A DNA stretch of 64,000 nt from Cytophagales bacterium. Lineage in GTDB: Bacteria; Bacteroidota; Bacteroidia; Cytophagales; UBA9547. The notes beneath the pieces were generated by a model. That model was not told the DNA's origin and did no database searches. It was given only the letters and a program-made list of their open reading frames with translations. This document shows positions 55,836 to 64,000 of the stretch, in pieces; the stretch's first letter is position 1, and the number at the start of each line of letters is the position of its first letter. A program made the translations under genes and the position numbers. The DNA lies in the NCBI GenBank assembly GCA_013297755.1, contig JAAFIH010000015.1, forward strand, positions 1-64,000. The letters run 5' to 3'.

Positions 55836-55881
55836 AATTCCTTATATCTTTATTAGAACACGCTTTTTGGCATATTCTAAT

Positions 55882-55954
55882 AAAGATACTATCGCTCAAA
55901 GCGATAGTATCTTTAACCAAACGCAGACAGGGTTTTTAAACCCTGTCTGCGTTT
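55882..55954. repeat. REP-like palindromes P2 and P3, second copies
   Basis: P2 (55882-55914) reads AAAGATACTATCGCT: one C-to-T change on the left arm is matched by G-to-A on the right arm, so pairing is kept. P3 (55919-55954) has arms identical to the first copy and a TT loop in place of AA. From 55955 to 56213 there is no gene. Confidence 0.9.
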
Positions 55955-56213
55955 TTGATTTTTATTTATAGATGACAGAAGTACCATTTAAAGATAAAAA
56001 GTATTAGTTTATATTAAAGCGATACTTTTACTATTTTTTGATAATTATTTGTGAATACAGATATTTTAAATATCTTTAAATGTTTATTTTAATAATAATC
56101 CAACTTTAAATACATTTTAAGTAGCACATCTTAAAAATAAATTTTAAAAAACTTATTTTAAGGGTACTTTAAAAGATTATAAAATATAGTAAAATACAAT
56201 TCTAAACATTGAT

Positions 56214-59200
56214 ATGAAAACTAAAAATTACTTATTTTTTTATTTATTTATTTTAGGTATTGCCTCTACCAATGCACAAGTACAGCTAGATGCCACAGGT
56301 TCGGGCAATGCTTTTGTGGTAACCTATCCTGCTGTAATAGTTTCGGCACCCAGTGGTGGTATAGAGTTTACATTCAAAGCCAACCATGCCGTTACTGGAC
56401 CAGCTACTTTGCAACTCAATAGCACTCCTGCCAAACCTATTTTCAAAAATTTTGATAAACCTCTCGAAACAGGTGATATTAAAGCTGGGCATTTTGTGCG
56501 TGTAATATACGACAATAGCAGTGGTGGAAGTTGGCAAATGGTAAGTAGTAGTGCCAATCCTTTGCCAAGTGGAGCAATATCTGGTAGTGGAACTACCAAT
56601 GGGGTGGCTTTTTTTAGTGACAATAGCACAATAACAGCCAACGGAGCTAATTTATCCTGGGACAATGTAAATAGAAGGTTGGGAATTGGAACCAATAACC
56701 CTATACAGGCTTTGCATATTAGGCAGCCAAACGCTGTTGCAGTGATTGAAAGAACCGCTAACGGCAACTGGGCTTCAACTGATTTTGTTCCTTCAGGTGC
56801 TTTATCAGCTGCGAATCCAAGATGGTCGCATGGTATGATGGGTGGTCAGGCTTATTACACTATTCAAACAAACGATGGAGCTACTAATATTCCAAGATTG
56901 TTAATCTCTACCGATGGTAATGTAGGAATTGGAACTAATATCCCATCCACTGATAGATTAGAAGTACGAAATGGCAACTTGATTTTATCTAATTCTGGTA
57001 CTGCTGGCGAATTAAGATTGCTTGAACCAAGTGCAGCTGGCACTAATTATAATGCATTTAGAACAGATGTTCAAGCAGCAAACATAACATATACTTTGCC
57101 AACTACTTCTCCAACAGTAAATCAAGTTTTAGCAGCAGGTGCAATCACACCTACAAATTTAACGTGGACTACACCAACAGGTGTTTCTGGTACAGGCACC
57201 AACGGAAATGTTCCTTTTTGGACAGGGGCTAACAGTTTAGGAAATAATAATAGTTTTTTTTGGGATAATACCAACAATTATTTAGGAATAGGTACAAATA
57301 CTCCTAATAATTCAATTCACTTAAAAAGGGCAAATGCAGTAATGATAATTGAAAAAACAAGTAATGCCAACTGGGCTACCATTGATTGGACTCCTGCTGG
57401 TACTATTGCTCCAGGAAATATGATATGGACAACAGGTTTATTGGGGGGAACTAATTATTATTCTATTGAAACATTTGACGGAGGTATAAAAAGTCCTAGA
57501 ATGGTAATGCTAAACAATGGTAATACAGGTTTTGGAACATACAATCCAAATGCTGCACTCCATATCGTAGGCAACAGCACTACAACAGGGCTTGCCATGA
57601 TGCAAAATGCTCAAATTGCAAGTTTAACCAATGGTGTACTTTCAGTAAATGGAACTGGCAATGTAGTCTTGGCTCCAGCACTTGGCGATAATTTAGGAAA
57701 TCATACTGCAACTACACAAATACAAGCAACTTTAGGTTCTGCTGCTGCACCTAGTTATTCTTTTATTGGTAATTTGAATACGGGTATGTTTAGAGTAGAT
57801 GTAGATGCAGTGAGTTTAGTTGCAGGTGGAAATTTTGGACTAACGCTAAGGAATGGAGACAATGTAGGCATAGGAAGTCAAGCTTCAAATCCACAAGCAC
57901 AATTAGATGTTTGGGAAGAATTATCAAACACAAATAGTATAACAACTGTGGCTCGATTGACAGCAACCTCAACTGGAACACCAGTACCTGGTTTTGGTGC
58001 AGGCATTGGTTTCAGATTAGAAGACAATAATAATGTACTACCACAAATAGGTGATATATTTTATCGTTGGTCAAACATTGCAGGATCTACTGCAAGTGGT
58101 ACTTACAAATCGGATTTTGCTATACGAACGTTAGACCAAGCTGCAAATGGATCTTCATTAGAAAGATTAACAGTATTATATAACGGAAATGTAGGAATTG
58201 GAACTAATGCTCCAACAGCACAGCTACATTTAGTTAAAAATGTTCAAAATAATTTAATTATTGAAAATACTTTAAATAGCAGTAAAGTTTCTTTAATAGC
58301 AGGTAGCGGAGCTCCAGGATTGGAGTTTTCTTCCACACTTGGTATGGCTTTTATTGCCAATGGTAATCCAAATATAGGGTTAGGAACAGGTATTGTACGA
58401 ATGTATATTAATGGTACTTCAGGCAATATAGGAATAGGTATGGGTACTAATCTAGCCCCCACAGAACGATTAGTAGTAGTAGGTAATACTTCTGTAACTG
58501 GCAATAGCACTATTTCTGGGACAATGGTAAGCACCAATGCTAGGGTTACTTCTTTATCTACCTCTGGTGCTGTTTTTGCAGATACCAATGGCGATTTGTT
58601 TGTTTCTACAAGCTCGGGTGCTAATGCTTGGACAGTAAATGGAACGAATATACAACCCACAAACACAACTTATAATCTTAATCTATTGACAACATCCAAT
58701 GTTTATGCCATTGCAAACCAACCCGTTTTGAGACGCAACGGAAACTCTATTTTTTTAGGAAATTCTACTGCAGTTGTTGGAGATAATAATTTATTGTATG
58801 GCTCAGCGGTTTCGGCAGGTATTACTGGTGCAAACAATATTATTTTTGGTCCTAGTGCAGGTACTGCCAATACCAGCGGAAGCGATAATATATTTATGGG
58901 TAATAATGCTGGCAAAAACAATACCACAGGTAATAACAATATTGCACTTGGTAACGGATCAGGTCCTAGTGGTTCTGGTTTTGTTAATTCTATTTCACTT
59001 GGACAAAATGCTATTGTAAACGCATCAAATACAATGGTAATTGCTCCATCAATAACTTCTGTAGGTATTGGAACTTTAGCTCCAAAAAATCAATTAGATG
59101 TTTTTGGTAACATTGCCATTGGTACTTACGCAGGTGTTAATGCTGCTCCTGCCAATAGTTTAATAGTGAGTGGAAGAATAGGAATAGGAACTACACTTCC

Positions 59201-60356
59201 TACTGGCACAAGCCCATTAATGGTTGAGCAAACAAATAATTTTGCAGAAGGTGTTTTTTATACCTACCATACTGGAACTACCAACTACAGTGCTATTGTA
59301 TTAGGTCGTGCAAATGGTACGCAAGCTACACCAACAGCTACACAAAATACAAACAATTTAGGTGCTATTGTTTTTAGAGGGCATACAGGATCAGCTTTTC
59401 AAACTGCAGCAAGTCAAATTTACGCAGTTGCCGAAGAAAACTTTACTGGAAGTTTTGGTGGTAGCAGCATAGTTTTTTCTACCGTAGCAAAAAATACAGC
59501 TGCAGTATCTAACGAAAAAATGAGACTTTCTGAAAACGGAAATTTAGGCATTGGAACAAATGCTCCAAGTACTACATTAGCCGTTGCTGGTGCTATTACA
59601 GTAGATCATAGTAGTTTAAATGATGGTACCTCTGGATTATTTCCAACTACAGCTCTGCGTTTTGGTAGTGGTGCTGGCGAAGGAATCTCTTCTAAAAAAA
59701 CAGTTGGTGGAAATGTCAATGGTTTAGATTTTTGGACTAGTACTGTAAATAGAATGAGTATTACAAATGCTGGAAATGTGGGAATAGGAACATCCGCACC
59801 AAACATAAAACTTGATGTTCGAGGCACTAATCTTACTGCTACTACGGCAGCTAGAGAAAATATTTTGCAAGTCGGTGCTACCGATGCCGCAACTCCTTTA
59901 GTAGTTCGTATGGGAGTAAAAACAGATGCTACCCCAATAAATAGATATGGGTTTATAGAAGCTTTAGATACTGGACCGCAAAGCCTTATATTGCAACCAC
60001 AAGCTGGAAATGTAGGAATTGGTGCTACTTTTGCTGGCTCTACTTTGCACGTTAATGGTTCTTTGCAATATTCAGCTATAACTTCAGTTACAGGCACTCC
60101 ATATAATATTACACAAACCGATGCTATAATAGTTAGAAATAGTAATGCTACACCTTATACCTTTAACTTACCAATAATATCAGTTGCAATTATAGGCAGA
60201 ATGTATTATATTTTAAATCCAAACCCAACTGCTGGTGGTACAATTACTATTACATCTACAGGTGGTAGTACTATTACTGGTACAGTAACGGCTGTACCAA
60301 TAAATGGAGGTAGAACGTGTATTTGTACCTCAGCAACTACTTGGCATTGTTGGTAA
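56214..60356 (+). CDS. Giant tail-fibre-like / trimeric-head-like secreted protein
   Basis: The 1380-residue precursor has a signal peptide (cut near TNAQ, residue 22). Many units carry the tail-fibre motif NVGIGTxxPxxxLxV. A stretch with IIFGPSAGTANTSGSDNIFM and GNNNIALGNGSG (about 880-920) resembles YadA-like adhesin heads. The C-terminal part ends with NGGRTCICTSATTWHCW. No T9SS sorting domain is visible, unlike its neighbour, so its route to the surface is unclear. It may be an adhesin. Internal modules such as ANGNWAST and SNANWATI are paralogous. Confidence 0.85.
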   Translation: MKTKNYLFFYLFILGIASTNAQVQLDATGSGNAFVVTYPAVIVSAPSGGIEFTFKANHAVTGPATLQLNSTPAKPIFKNFDKPLETGDIKAGHFVRVIYDNSSGGSWQMVSSSANPLPSGAISGSGTTNGVAFFSDNSTITANGANLSWDNVNRRLGIGTNNPIQALHIRQPNAVAVIERTANGNWASTDFVPSGALSAANPRWSHGMMGGQAYYTIQTNDGATNIPRLLISTDGNVGIGTNIPSTDRLEVRNGNLILSNSGTAGELRLLEPSAAGTNYNAFRTDVQAANITYTLPTTSPTVNQVLAAGAITPTNLTWTTPTGVSGTGTNGNVPFWTGANSLGNNNSFFWDNTNNYLGIGTNTPNNSIHLKRANAVMIIEKTSNANWATIDWTPAGTIAPGNMIWTTGLLGGTNYYSIETFDGGIKSPRMVMLNNGNTGFGTYNPNAALHIVGNSTTTGLAMMQNAQIASLTNGVLSVNGTGNVVLAPALGDNLGNHTATTQIQATLGSAAAPSYSFIGNLNTGMFRVDVDAVSLVAGGNFGLTLRNGDNVGIGSQASNPQAQLDVWEELSNTNSITTVARLTATSTGTPVPGFGAGIGFRLEDNNNVLPQIGDIFYRWSNIAGSTASGTYKSDFAIRTLDQAANGSSLERLTVLYNGNVGIGTNAPTAQLHLVKNVQNNLIIENTLNSSKVSLIAGSGAPGLEFSSTLGMAFIANGNPNIGLGTGIVRMYINGTSGNIGIGMGTNLAPTERLVVVGNTSVTGNSTISGTMVSTNARVTSLSTSGAVFADTNGDLFVSTSSGANAWTVNGTNIQPTNTTYNLNLLTTSNVYAIANQPVLRRNGNSIFLGNSTAVVGDNNLLYGSAVSAGITGANNIIFGPSAGTANTSGSDNIFMGNNAGKNNTTGNNNIALGNGSGPSGSGFVNSISLGQNAIVNASNTMVIAPSITSVGIGTLAPKNQLDVFGNIAIGTYAGVNAAPANSLIVSGRIGIGTTLPTGTSPLMVEQTNNFAEGVFYTYHTGTTNYSAIVLGRANGTQATPTATQNTNNLGAIVFRGHTGSAFQTAASQIYAVAEENFTGSFGGSSIVFSTVAKNTAAVSNEKMRLSENGNLGIGTNAPSTTLAVAGAITVDHSSLNDGTSGLFPTTALRFGSGAGEGISSKKTVGGNVNGLDFWTSTVNRMSITNAGNVGIGTSAPNIKLDVRGTNLTATTAARENILQVGATDAATPLVVRMGVKTDATPINRYGFIEALDTGPQSLILQPQAGNVGIGATFAGSTLHVNGSLQYSAITSVTGTPYNITQTDAIIVRNSNATPYTFNLPIISVAIIGRMYYILNPNPTAGGTITITSTGGSTITGTVTAVPINGGRTCICTSATTWHCW

Positions 60357-60359
60357 GCG

Positions 60360-60447
60360 AGAAGTACTACTTTTTTAAAAAGTGGTACTTCTATTTCCTT
60401 TGTTGCCAGTAACAAAAGATACCATCGCTCTAAGCGATGGTATCTTT
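60360..60447. repeat. REP-like palindrome pair P1 and P2 after the tail-fibre gene
   Basis: P1 (60360-60392, AGAAGTACTACTTTTT with one G-T pair) and P2 (60415-60447, AAAGATACCATCGCT around CTA) are joined by the spacer TTCCTTTGTTGCCAGTAA. The same composite occurs at 62047-62131. Confidence 0.9.
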
Positions 60448-60507
60448 AAACTAGTAGTACAACTTCTAAAAAAAAACAGTATATTTATATTTGTAATTGC
60501 AATTACG

Positions 60508-60675
60508 GCATATCCAACGCTAACTATTGCGTATCTAACACTAACTATTGTATATTCAACACTAACTATTGTATATTCAACACTAACTATTGCATATCCA
60601 ACACTAACTATTGCATATCCAACGCTGACTATTGCATATCCAACGCTAACTATTGCATATCCAACGCTGACTATG
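60508..60675 (+). repeat. 21-bp minisatellite, eight units
   Basis: Eight tandem units (consensus GCATATCCAACGCTAACTAT plus T), with linked variants TATATTCAACA. A frame through it reads TIAYPTL repeats, but this looks like repeat translation rather than a gene. Nothing else is seen in 60448-60828. Confidence 0.9.
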
Positions 60676-60828
60676 GTATATTCAATACAAAATATACTGA
60701 AATTATTAATTTAAATACTATAATCTTAAAAATTTTATAATTTATCTATATTCTGTATTGCAATATTAAAAACATATTCTATTTTTATGTATTAATTAAT
60801 ATTATTCACATACATATAAACATCAATC

Positions 60829-61167
60829 ATGGCAAAATCAGTAAGAGTAAAAATAAGTAAAAGTCCAGAAAATATTTTAAATTTAGCAAAAATGGTAGCC
60901 GAAAAAAACATGCTACAAGGTCCAGCATCGCCACTAAACTCATTAAATTGGAATTCACAAATGCCAAATATAGATAGAGCAATAGAATTTCACAAACAAG
61001 CCAAAGAATATCAACGCATGGCAGAACAAGCACACGAACAGCGAGATAATTTAATAAAACCATTAGATGATTTATTAAAACAAAGTCGAGATTTACTCAA
61101 AGCAGTATATCGCCACGAACCTAAAAAACTAGGCGAGTTCGGGTATACGGTAAATGATACGGTGTAA
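60829..61167 (+). CDS. Unknown small protein near the RAYT
   Basis: The 112-residue protein starts MAKSVRVKISKSPENILNLA and is helical and charged: DRAIEFHKQAKEYQRMAEQA and DDLLKQSRDLLKAVYRHEPK suggest a coiled coil. There is no signal peptide or known motif. It ends just before two palindromes and the transposase gene, with more palindromes on its left, so it may travel with them. The function is unknown. Confidence 0.6.
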   Translation: MAKSVRVKISKSPENILNLAKMVAEKNMLQGPASPLNSLNWNSQMPNIDRAIEFHKQAKEYQRMAEQAHEQRDNLIKPLDDLLKQSRDLLKAVYRHEPKKLGEFGYTVNDTV

Positions 61168-61175
61168 GCATAACT

Positions 61176-61257
61176 AGAAGTACCACTTTTATAAAAAGTG
61201 GTACTTCTTTATTCAGTAGCAGCCAGATATACCACTTTTTTAAAAAGTGGTATATCT
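61176..61257. repeat. Two REP-like palindromes P1 directly upstream of the RAYT
   Basis: AGAAGTACCACTTTT around ATA (61176-61208) and AGATATACCACTTTTT around one base (61225-61257) lie 33 bp before the transposase ATG. The outer bases of each arm differ between them yet pair within each hairpin. Confidence 0.92.
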
Positions 61258-61289
61258 AATTTAAAAAAATCAGTAAAACATTTACAATC

Positions 61290-61931
61290 ATGAAAGAAGA
61301 CTTTTACCCTCCCCTGTTCGAAAACGAATTTTACCATATCTACAACCGTGGCAATAACCGAGAAAATATTTTTTACACCCACGAAAACTATCTTTATTTC
61401 CTCCGCAAATACGATGAATATCTTTCTCCTTTTGTAGAAACATACAGCTATTGTCTATTACCCAATCATTTTCATTTGTTGGTTAGGGTTAAAACTAAAG
61501 AGAACGTTGAAGCGGCAGCCAGACTTTCCAAGTTTTTAAAACTTGGAAAGTCTATCTTAGAAACAGACCTTATTATCTCCGAAGCATTTAGAAGGTTTTT
61601 TATGTCCTACGCTAAGTCCATCAACAAACAACAAGCTCGCACAGGTAGCCTATTTCAAAAAAACTTCAAAAGAAAACACATTACCAGCGAAAGCTATTTT
61701 TCATCTGTCATACATTATATACACGCCAATCCACAACTGCATGGCATCTGTGCCGATTACAAAACGTATGCCTATAGCTCTTACAACAGCCATACAGCCG
61801 ACAAACCAACCAAACTAAATCGCAAAGAAGTACTAGATTGGTTTGGAGGAAGTGATGGATACATTAAATTTCATGAAGCCAATTATAGTGCGATAAAAGA
61901 TAAAAGAGAGTTTATGATAGAAGATGATTAG
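61290..61931 (+). CDS. REP-associated tyrosine transposase (RAYT, IS200-like)
   Basis: The 213-residue Y1 transposase has EFYHIYNRGNNRENIF, the HUH-type motif in LLPNHFHLLVRV (near residue 60), GSLFQKNFKRKH and SVIHYIHANPQLHG, and YAYSSYNS near the C-terminus. Proteins of this kind nick and join single-stranded DNA at hairpins and are thought to spread REP palindromes. Residues 78-88 (RLSKFLKLGKS) are encoded by a perfect 33-nt palindrome at 61521-61553, which looks like an in-frame insertion relative to relatives. P1 palindromes flank the gene on both sides. Confidence 0.9.
   Translation: MKEDFYPPLFENEFYHIYNRGNNRENIFYTHENYLYFLRKYDEYLSPFVETYSYCLLPNHFHLLVRVKTKENVEAAARLSKFLKLGKSILETDLIISEAFRRFFMSYAKSINKQQARTGSLFQKNFKRKHITSESYFSSVIHYIHANPQLHGICADYKTYAYSSYNSHTADKPTKLNRKEVLDWFGGSDGYIKFHEANYSAIKDKREFMIEDD
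61521..61553. repeat. Perfect 33-nt palindrome inside the RAYT coding sequence
   Basis: AGACTTTCCAAGTTTT, one T, then the exact complement. It begins on a codon boundary and is 11 codons long, the same length as the surrounding REP-like hairpins. A related hairpin with CTTTCCAAATT arms is at 61987-62027. Confidence 0.92.
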
Positions 61932-61938
61932 GGTTGCT

Positions 61939-61971
61939 AGCAGTACCACTTTTTTAAAAAGTGGTACTGCT
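61939..61971. repeat. REP-like palindrome P1 after the RAYT
   Basis: AGCAGTACCACTTTTT around one base, with exact complement, begins 7 bp after the transposase stop. It may also act as the gene's terminator. Confidence 0.92.
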
Positions 61972-61986
61972 CTGCTACAAACCAGT

Positions 61987-62131
61987 CTTTCCAAATTGCA
62001 AGTATGAAGCAATCAAAATTTGGAAAGTTTTTTAAAAAAGATTTTCAGAAATACCACTTTTTAAAAAAGTGATATTTCTACTTCCTTTGTTGCCAGTAAT
62101 AAATGATACCATCGCTCAAAGCGATGGTATC
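61987..62131. repeat. Further REP-like palindromes downstream of the RAYT
   Basis: In order: CTTTCCAAATT arms around a longer loop (61987-62027); P1 with AGAAATACCACTTTTT and one mismatch (62047-62079); spacer TTCCTTTGTTGCCAGTAA; P2 with GATACCATCGCT (62105-62131). No gene is seen from 62132 to 62338. Confidence 0.88.
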
Positions 62132-62338
62132 TTTGAACCAAGAACTAAATGAATAGATGTCGCCATAAATAGCTGGTTTTAAGAAATTTTCTTTATAACT
62201 TCAAAATTTTATTTTCAATAAAATATTTAATCCAACAACCAAACTTTATCTTTGCAATAATAAAATTAAATTTTATATTTTTTTTATGTTATAAAAAACC
62301 AATTTATTACTATTAAAATATATTACCAATCATTCAAT

Positions 62339-64000
62339 TTGAAAGCATTAGCATCAACCAATAAATATTTATATAAGTACAAGTATTATCTTTTTGGAGG
62401 TATATTTTTTGTTACATTGGCCAATATTTTTGCAGTAATTCCTGCCCAAGCAGTTCGCAATACCATTGATATTGTGGCCGAAACGGTAACATTGTATCCA
62501 TTTTTTTCTAATACAAACATCGAAAAAACTTATTACCATTTTTTTACAAAAAGTGTCATTTATTACGGTATTTTAATTGTAGGCATGGCCATTATCAGGG
62601 GTGTTTTTATGTTTTTGATGCGTCAGACCCTAATTGTGATGTCTAGACACATAGAATTTGACCAAAAAAATGAAATATATGCACATTATCAAACATTGCC
62701 ATTGCAATTTTATCGACAAAACAATACTGGCGATTTGATGTCGCGCATCTCAGAAGATGTGTCAAAAGTTAGAATGTATTTTGGCCCTGCCATTATGTAT
62801 GGCCTCAATATGATAACCATGTCTATAATATGTGTTAGTTTTATGTTTTCTATTCATCCGAAACTTACTTTTTGGGCATTGTTTCCTTTACCGTTTTTAT
62901 CGCTAACTATTTATTATGTCAATGGATTGATAGAAAAGCGGTCGTCTGCTATTCAGAAAAGTTTATCTCAAATCTCAAGTTTTGTTCAAGAGGCTTTTTC
63001 GGGCATTAGAGTTATAAAATCGTTTGCCAAAGAAAAAGATTCTGAAGTAAGATTTGCGGCCGAAGCCGATAATTATTATAACAAAAATATGGAATTGGTA
63101 AAAGTAAGTTCTATATTTTCGCCTGCCGTAGTGGCGTTGGTAGGATTTAGCATTTTGATTGTGGTGTATGTTGGTGGAAATGAGGTGATTAATGGAAATA
63201 TTACTGCTGGCAATATCATAGAATTTATTATGTATATAGCCATGCTTACTTGGCCATTTACCTCTTTGGGGTGGGTTTCTAGTATCGTTCAGCGAGCCGA
63301 AGCCTCTCAAAAACGTATAAATGAATTTTTAATGACTACAACATCAATAGTTTCTGAAAGTAATATAAAGCAAAATATAGGTGGTAAAATTAGGTTTGAA
63401 AATGTAACATTAAAATATCAAGAATCTGGTATTGTGGCTTTGCAAAAACTCAATTTTGAGATACAAAAAAATACATCAGTAGCTATTTTGGGTAGTACTG
63501 GTTCTGGCAAAAGCTCTTTGGCAAATCTTATCTGTAGGCTTTATGATACCACAGAAGGAAACATTTTTATTGATGACATAGATATAAAATCTTACAATAT
63601 TGAAACGCTAAGATCCCAAATTGGATATGTACCTCAAGATGTGTTTTTGTTTTCAGATTCAGTAAGAAATAATATTTCATTTGGATCTAATTTTAGCGAT
63701 TCAGAAATTGAATTAGCATCTCAAAAAGCCGATTTACATCCAAATATTATTGATTTTAAAGATGGCTACCAAACTATCATGGGCGAACGAGGCATAACAC
63801 TTTCTGGAGGCCAAAAACAGCGTTTATCCATAGCTAGAGCTATTATTCGTCACCCAAAAATCTTAATTTTAGACGACAGTCTTTCTGCCGTAGACACCCA
63901 TACCGAAAATACTATTTTGGATAATCTAAAAGAAATTATGGTTGATAAAACCACCATAATTATTTCACATAGAGTATCATCTGCCAAACTAGCCAATCTA
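62339..64000 (+). CDS. ABC transporter, fused permease and ATPase (3' end outside the window)
   Basis: The frame starts at TTG 62339 (MKALASTNKYLYKYKYYLF) and runs off the right edge after 554 codons. The N-terminal half has about six membrane segments with LPLQFYRQNNTGDLMSRISE, typical of MsbA-like exporters. The ATPase has Walker A GSTGSGKSS (near residue 387), the Q-loop region GYVPQDVFLFS, the signature LSGGQKQRLS, Walker B ILILDDSLSAVD and the H-loop SHR. It probably exports a lipid or peptide. Only a short C-terminal tail is missing. Confidence 0.92.
   Translation, partial: MKALASTNKYLYKYKYYLFGGIFFVTLANIFAVIPAQAVRNTIDIVAETVTLYPFFSNTNIEKTYYHFFTKSVIYYGILIVGMAIIRGVFMFLMRQTLIVMSRHIEFDQKNEIYAHYQTLPLQFYRQNNTGDLMSRISEDVSKVRMYFGPAIMYGLNMITMSIICVSFMFSIHPKLTFWALFPLPFLSLTIYYVNGLIEKRSSAIQKSLSQISSFVQEAFSGIRVIKSFAKEKDSEVRFAAEADNYYNKNMELVKVSSIFSPAVVALVGFSILIVVYVGGNEVINGNITAGNIIEFIMYIAMLTWPFTSLGWVSSIVQRAEASQKRINEFLMTTTSIVSESNIKQNIGGKIRFENVTLKYQESGIVALQKLNFEIQKNTSVAILGSTGSGKSSLANLICRLYDTTEGNIFIDDIDIKSYNIETLRSQIGYVPQDVFLFSDSVRNNISFGSNFSDSEIELASQKADLHPNIIDFKDGYQTIMGERGITLSGGQKQRLSIARAIIRHPKILILDDSLSAVDTHTENTILDNLKEIMVDKTTIIISHRVSSAKLANL

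Noticed and set aside
60382..60714. Open frame reading TIAYPTL repeats
   Set aside because: Starts in a REP-like hairpin and is mainly the 21-bp minisatellite; no signal or homologous pattern.
1..64000. tRNA, rRNA, riboswitch or replication origin
   Set aside because: No TPsiC-like or anticodon-stem patterns, rRNA cores, riboswitch folds or DnaA-box clusters were recognised by eye; a covariance-model search would be decisive.

Overview
The window is about 64 kb of AT-rich DNA from a member of the Bacteroidota. The evidence is several type IX secretion (T9SS) C-terminal sorting domains, promoters of the Bacteroidota type (TTG, about 19 nt, TAnnTTTG; clear upstream of pstS, the imelysin gene and the NHL/BspA-like gene), a bacillithiol enzyme (BshC), a fused HisB, HslV, imelysin and di-heme lipoproteins, and giant secreted RHS, BspA-like and tail-fibre-like proteins. 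Genus and species cannot be read from the window.

Layout. Positions 1-8300 are an accessory region: a transposase end, a KAP P-loop NTPase, a phd-yoeB toxin-antitoxin pair, a DUF6934 gene with a small partner, decayed fragments, a Kunitz-type lipoprotein, a FadN/FadB-type beta-oxidation gene, and three unknown genes. The start and the end of the beta-oxidation gene are both duplicated as direct repeats, and the accessory modules lie between the copies. Positions 8300-20600 are mostly housekeeping: PepP, a serine hydrolase, rhodanese, CysD, BshC, PstS, HisB, a NaChBac-like channel, a DUF3108 protein and DapD. Four copies of a 91-bp MITE-like element occur here and just beyond.

Positions 21100-35400 form a secreted polymorphic-toxin locus. 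It has a tail-fibre-like adhesin that is out of frame at a C10 tract in its signal-peptide region, a small T9SS protein, and a 2362-residue RHS protein ending in a WHH nuclease with a SUKH immunity gene. Downstream are displaced RHS tips with their own immunity genes (GIY-YIG with Imm26; a DUF4258-like tip with an 85-residue protein; a 30-nt GIY-YIG fossil), interleaved with REP-like palindromes and insertion-sequence ends. Positions 35500-43700 hold HslV, the pyruvate dehydrogenase E2, an imelysin/di-heme oxidoreductase pair split by mazEF and heptanucleotide arrays, and IlvA.

Positions 43800-50430 are a surface-glycan cluster (flippase, glycosyltransferases, methyltransferases). Positions 50570-62140 hold two giant surface proteins, an unknown small gene and a REP-associated tyrosine transposase (RAYT) surrounded by about a dozen palindromes of 27-36 nt. 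One perfect 33-nt palindrome sits in frame inside the transposase gene. The window ends inside an ABC exporter gene.

The dominant theme is variable surface biology: secreted adhesins and toxins next to homopolymer, 7-bp, 8-bp and 21-bp repeats that could slip, with small mobile palindromes and cassette-style gene gain around them. No rRNA, tRNA or CRISPR array was recognised.
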